From: Boswellia sacra
Taxonomy: Eukaryota > Streptophyta > Magnoliopsida > Sapindales > Burseraceae
DNA length: 64,000 nt
Direction: 5' to 3'
Assembly (NCBI GenBank): GCA_013180625.2
Contig: SNVD02002368.1
Span: forward strand, 62,001-126,000
The translations under genes and the position numbers were made by a program. The notes beneath the pieces were generated by a model that did no database searches, was not told the DNA's origin, and saw nothing but the letters and a program-made list of their open reading frames with translations. Positions 59,424 through 64,000 of this stretch are shown here, one piece after another (within the stretch, counting starts at the first letter, position 1; each line of letters starts with the position of its first letter).

Positions 59424-61322
59424 AAACATGCCATTTTACTTTCCTTTAAACCTTCACAACATATATCAATTACAAGTACATCAAAAAACATTGCCTTTGC
59501 TTTTGGCATAATGAGCTAAAATTCTAAGATCATATTCACATCGTTTTACAAACTCTGATACTGTTTTACAAACTTTGATATCACTATTATGATCTTTCTA
59601 ACATAAGTTTTTAAGACAGACTAAACAGAGGAAAAATAATGGACAGAAAATACTCCATATATTATGTCAAATATACTCTATTATAAAAGCACTCCATAAT
59701 GGAAGTATTCCATAAATCACCCAATTCGAAATGGCCTATATATAGGCGTTATATCAAACAACTAAACCATAATAATAGGACAACTAGAACCACTACTAAC
59801 GTGAGAGATAAAATTGGACCACTAGTCCCTAATTTGCAATTTGTAGTGACCAAATCAACAACAAATGTAACAACCTACATCCCAAAGAATAGGTCTTACA
59901 ATCCAAATAAATTATCTAAAAATCAAGAAATACCAAATATTCAAGGGTTATTGATTGCTTTATTTGATGAAGTCTGTAAAAATCATGATTTGCAGATAAG
60001 AATCCCTTTAGTTGGCCTCTTTATAGTTCCTGGAAGACTTGACTAAGAGGCTGATTATTTTACGGTCTAAACCCCGAATTTAACTTATTCTCATATTTCA
60101 GATCTTTTTATGATTTTTTTTTTTTTAGTTAAGACTTAATCTAAGACATTTTCATTTGAATGATAAAAGCTAAAATATTTAGCTTTTATTTGAATGCAAA
60201 TGTTTGAATGGTTTTATCACCCTTAATTCTCAAAAATACCTTTATGTAATTTATTTATTACCTTTTATATGTGACTTTTATAAAACAATACATATTTAAA
60301 TAATTATGTATATAATTACACTATAAATTATTATTTTACTAAGTTAGAAAAAATAATTTATATTATAATAATAAAATATTTGAAATTATGAAATTATAAA
60401 CACTTCAATATTAATGTATGCAAACTATTAATATACAAATATTATTAATATGTCAAAAAACACACTGAAAACAACATCAAATAATAAGGATATATATGTG
60501 AAAATATTAATTTTAGACATTTTAATTTAAATGTTAAAATTAGAAAAATAAACATATTATTTAAATTTATATATTCAGATCTATTCAAATTTCAGTTTAA
60601 TTCAGGCTCATTCAGATTTCAGACAAAAAGATAAGCATCCCATAAGTGCTTTGTTTTGTTGTGTGGCTATGCTAAATCCAAAACATCCTCCAAGCAAGAT
60701 CCTATGCCTTCAAGTAGTCTCATGCCCGGTGTACAACCCATACACATTAAGTTTGTGAAACAAAGTTTCCTTCCTCCTTTCTTATATATTTCTTGATAGA
60801 TGAATAAATAAAATAAAAACGTAAAGCAACTTCAATCAAAGAAAATGTTTCAAATGGTGGATACAACATATGATGTTATTACAATGATTTTTAGTTGTCA
60901 AAGTTTATGATTATTAATTATAAACTTTAAATATTCAATTACGGCCACGCATAAAAGTTTAAGTTTGTACAAAAAGCAGTAAATTTATCATGGTATCAAA
61001 GTTATAAACTAACCAAATGACAAAAAAATTGTTTTTTGTAGGATCCACTAAGGCACGTGAATATGATAGACTGAAATTTAGACAAGAAAATATGAAGTGC
61101 AGATGAATCTTCTAATTATCACATTTTTACAAGTTACATTATCAAAGACTCAAGCAATTAGACTAGTCTAATCCTCTATATGCATGCAAGATCATGTACC
61201 AATCCTTGATGAGTTTCTACTAGAACACTAGCTCCAACCCTCGGATGCAAAGTTCATATTTCAAGTATGCCCTTCAAAGTAATCATGCACTCAAGTGTTG
61301 GAGTTCTTAAGACCATCCGAAT
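59424..61322. other. spacer in unit 2
   Basis: Collinear with 49081-50971. The 115-codon ORF at 59699-60046 has N/T-rich low-complexity sequence and is not open in unit 1, so it is not treated as a gene. Confidence 0.5.
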
Positions 61323-61325
61323 TAA

Positions 61326-62522
61326 GGGTTTGTTTGGGATTATTGTGCTATGAAAAATTGTTATGAAAAAGTGTTGTTAGAAAAATCCGTTGTTATGCTA
61401 TCGTAAAAAGTTTTAGGGTGTTTGGTAGCACAGCTGTTTAAAATTGTCATATTGTCTAAATGCTATAAATATGTGTTTACTAAACTTAATTTTTTAAAAA
61501 CTAATTTTCAATAAAAATAGACTAAAATATACAATTTTTTTTAAAAAAAAATTTTACTTTTTAATCTTTAAGTAAATATAAAATTATATTATTAAAACTA
61601 ATTAATTTTTTGTATTATTTAAATTTAGGATATAAAAATAATTCAATTTATTATTTAATTTATTATTTAAAACTATAATTTTTGAAAATAAAATAGATGC
61701 CAGCAGAGGGTAGTCATCATCGGCTGCCAATGGTGTTGACACTTCCGATGATACCGCCAATACCACCATGTTTGTCGTTGTACTCTATCCAAATATAGTG
61801 ATGTCATCATCATTCAAGTCTCTAGTGAACAGGATTGGACAATTAAAATTTCAAAGCCAAAACTTTAAACGCCTTATCCTCATTTATCAATGAAGTAAAT
61901 GACGACATCGTTAGCAGATCTTAGCAGAGTAATTGAAGGAGAACGTGGCGGTGGTGTCACTGGATGTGCCACACCACCAACGGTTGACAACGACTACCCT
62001 CCGGTGGCATGGTGTTATTTTTCAAAAATGAAATTAAAAGTATAAATCTTAATAATTTTCATGATATATTAATTAATTATTAATTTCAACGTGGGGGTGG
62101 TGGCGTGTCATCAAACGCTCCATCCAACAGCGGCCAATGACGACTATCCTCTGGTAGCATTTGTTTTATTTTTTTAAAAATGAAATTAGAAAATAAATCT
62201 TAATAATTTTTATTTCATAATATATTAATTATTAATTTCAAAATTTTAATACATAAGGGTAACTTTAGATTTTTATTATTTAAGTAGGATAATTTTTATA
62301 TTCTAATAATTTTGATATTTTAATCTATCAAAATTTTAGCATTTCAAAATCAATTTTCAAATGTTGACCCTTGCTTATGCTTGCTTTTATAATCTAATAC
62401 AAAAATAGATTTTCGGAGCAGTAGTTTCCTAGATAATCTATTTTGAAAGAGTTTACGAAACACTAAAGTAACAGTAGCTAGTAGCAGACCCCTGTTTTGA
62501 AACAGCTGGATCAAACGGACAC
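61326..62522. mobile_element. second Harbinger-like element in unit 2
   Basis: Begins GGGTTTGTTTGGGATT and ends GGATCAAACGGACAC (imperfect inverted ends). Flanked by TAA (61323-61325 and 62523-62525). 1197 bp with no transposase frame. Counterpart of 50975-52175. Confidence 0.6.
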
Positions 62523-62810
62523 TAAGTGCGTCACTTCTAGTCTTCTTCAATGCATCACATCTTTGTTCCAGCAATTCTGTTCTGGTGGAATGCAATCGAA
62601 CTCACAATGGGGAGAATTCGCGAAAATAGCCAATAAGACAAAAGAGTGGTGGGAAATGAATATCACAACACAGAGGAACGCAACTTTATCAAAAAAACTT
62701 AGTAGAATTGCTTTTCCAGTCAATTCAGAATCACTCGTGAAACAACTTAGTCTCCTCTATTTACTTTTTCCCGTTGGCTTTCACACAATAAACGAATAAA
62801 CTACAAAAAT

Positions 62811-63695
62811 ACCACATTTATGATTATGAATTAAGAGAGGGCGTGCATGCCGAGTGCTTAGTAATATTATTTCCTCTTACCGTCACCCATGTCGACCACT
62901 AATAGCTCTCTTTATCTTTATCTTTTTCTTTCCATCTTCTCCTGTATCAAATCCGATGAGCTCCAGATTTTACTAAAGCTCAAAACCGCCTTCCAAGGAT
63001 CAAAAACTCATGTATTTAAGACTTAGGTCCCAAATAATTACTTATGCAACTTTACCGGAATCACTTGCAACTCAGATAATTTAGTCAAAGAAATTGAGCT
63101 TTCGAATCAAAATTTGACAGGAACTCTTGCTTTTCAATCAGTATGCCAGCTTCAGTCCTTGGACAAGCTTTCATTTGGGTTCAACTCTTTGTATGGTACA
63201 ATCTCAGAAGATTTGAACAGCTGTGTAAAGCTACGGTACATGGATCTTGGCAATAATTTTTCACAGGATCATTTCCAAGCATATCGTCTCTCAGCGAATT
63301 ACGTTACCTGTATCTGAATTACAGCGGATATTCTGGTGTTTTTCCATGGAGATCACTCGAAAACATGACAAACCTCGTTCAACTGAGTCTCGGTGACAAT
63401 CATTTCGATACAACTACTTTTCCAAAACAAGTCGTGAACCTAACCAAGCTGAACTGGCTCTATCTATCAAACCGCGGCCTTGAAGGTCGAATTCCAGATA
63501 AAATTGTAGATTTAACAGAGCTCATAAACTTGGAGTTCGCGGATAACAATATATCTGGTGAGATACTACCAGATATCGTGAAGCTTTAAAACTTGTGGCA
63601 GCTTGAGCTTTACAATAACAGTTTAACGGGAAAGCTTCCCGTTTGGTTGAGAAACCTGACGAAACTTGAAAATTTCGATGCCTCGATGAACTTTC
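62811..63695 (+). repeat. start of segmental duplication unit 3
   Basis: Begins CCACATTTATGATTATG like the 5' edge of unit 2 (53722) and continues collinear with it until an LTR inserts at 63696. Confidence 0.9.
62889..63695 (+). pseudogene. RLK7/HAIKU2-like LRR pseudogene, copy 3 (cut by an LTR)
   Basis: ATG at 62889 is kept and is followed by a leader like that of copy 1. TGG to TAG at 63024-63026 (FKT*VPNN) gives a stop. A one-base deletion near 63259 shifts the frame. A TAA at about 63587 ends the next open stretch (WLYLSNRGLEGRIPD, ELINLEFADNNISGEILPD). The LRR region then breaks at MNFL where an LTR begins. The lesions differ from those in copies 1 and 2. Copies 2 and 3 share changes (e.g. 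GTxACCACTAATAGC) that set them apart from copy 1. Confidence 0.85.
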
Positions 63696-63697
63696 TG

Positions 63698-63761
63698 ATG
63701 AGCTCATGCATGACATGCATGAGTTCTAGAATTCTGCTGAGCTCATGCATGACATGCATGG
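63698..63761. repeat. duplicated 22-bp near-palindrome in the LTR
   Basis: GAGCTCATGCATGACATGCA followed by TG occurs at about 63699-63720 and 63740-63761. Each copy contains ATGCATG and CATGCAT arms around GA. It lies about 120 bp upstream of the TATA-like box, so it is a candidate enhancer-type repeat in the LTR U3. Confidence 0.75.
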
Positions 63762-63876
63762 CTTCCAGAATCCCTCCCATGTGAATGCATTGAGAGTCAA
63801 ATTTGTTAGGCACCTCCAATTTTGAAAATCAAAGGAAGTAGCCAAATTTGATTTGAATTTGTATGCAGAATTTTCC

Positions 63877-63889
63877 CTATAAATATGGG
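63877..63889 (+). promoter_or_regulatory. LTR TATA box candidate
   Basis: CTATAAATATGGG about 180 bp inside the LTR, followed by purine-rich leader sequence. Confidence 0.6.
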
Positions 63890-64000
63890 ACGAATTCTGC
63901 CTTGTTTATGCATCACAGAGATTCCAGAGAGAGTCCAGAGTCTAAACCAGAGAGTTTAGGATTCAGAGAGAGAGCCAGGAGAGCTCCAGAAATTTTAGGG

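Larger units (their letters stand above)
53740..62810 (+). repeat. segmental duplication unit 2
   Basis: About 9.1 kb, collinear with unit 1. Differences are scattered substitutions and small indels, plus a deletion of about 345 bp in its LRR copy. Its last ~120 bp join directly to unit 3. Confidence 0.9.
63696..64000 (+). mobile_element. LTR retrotransposon, partial (runs off the window)
   Basis: From 63696 the sequence departs abruptly from the LRR gene with TGATGAGCTCATGCATG. Downstream are a TATA-like CTATAAATATGGG (63877-63889) and GAGAG-rich leader sequence (63920-63990), as in the U3-R part of a plant copia-type LTR. The target duplication and other end lie outside the window. The two short ORFs across the boundary are artefacts. 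Confidence 0.7.

Noticed and set aside
59699..60046. 115-codon ORF in duplication unit 2 as a new gene
   Set aside because: The equivalent sequence in unit 1 is not open, and composition is N/T-rich without a recognisable domain.

Overview
The window is AT-rich nuclear DNA of a flowering plant. The captured and pseudogene exons read as eudicot proteins with GT-AG introns, and plant retrotransposons and DNA transposons occupy nearly everything else. I found no intact host protein-coding gene. I cannot name the species from sequence alone.

Layout. (1) 1-12026 is a patchwork of separate transposon insertions, most with readable target-site duplications (TSDs): a Harbinger-like element (266-1560, TSD TAA), a solo LTR carrying 65-bp and ~190-bp tandem repeats (2650-4465, TSD AACTA), an internally deleted Ty3/gypsy element (5068-7376, TSD GTTAT), a small MITE (8354-8540) and two hAT-like MITEs with 8-bp TSDs (9200-9751 and 9829-10304). 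(2) 12027-41419 is one Ty1/copia element of SIRE-like organisation, expanded to about 29 kb by nested insertions. Its gag holds a 14.3-kb CACTA transposon (13236-27494). Its 3' LTR holds a second CACTA element (35632-39338) and an unrelated solo LTR (39412-40906, perfect TSD GCTTG). (3) 41420-43184 is intergenic with one more hAT-like MITE (42353-42687). (4) 43185-63695 is a tandem segmental duplication. Two ~9-kb units and the start of a third each begin with a broken, kinase-less copy of an RLK7/HAIKU2-type leucine-rich-repeat receptor kinase gene. The third copy is cut off by a new LTR that runs off the window end.

The most notable content is gene capture by the two CACTA elements. Neither shows a transposase. 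Both carry intron-containing fragments of unrelated host genes, all on the minus strand. The large element has pieces of KEULE (SEC1), PIROGI/CYFIP, HUB2 (BRE1-type E3), RCD1/SRO, the HECT E3 UPL3, UDP-sugar pyrophosphorylase, an unidentified gene, and other possible exons. The small one has PRMT10 and a PQT3-like RING E3. In both, and at an internal position of the large one, the captured sequence begins beside a similar GGCTAGGG-containing segment followed by subterminal repeats. This suggests a common promoter-proximal end and a composite origin for the large element.

Homology calls rest on recognising motifs by eye in translated frames. No database search or alignment was run, and no percent identities were calculated.
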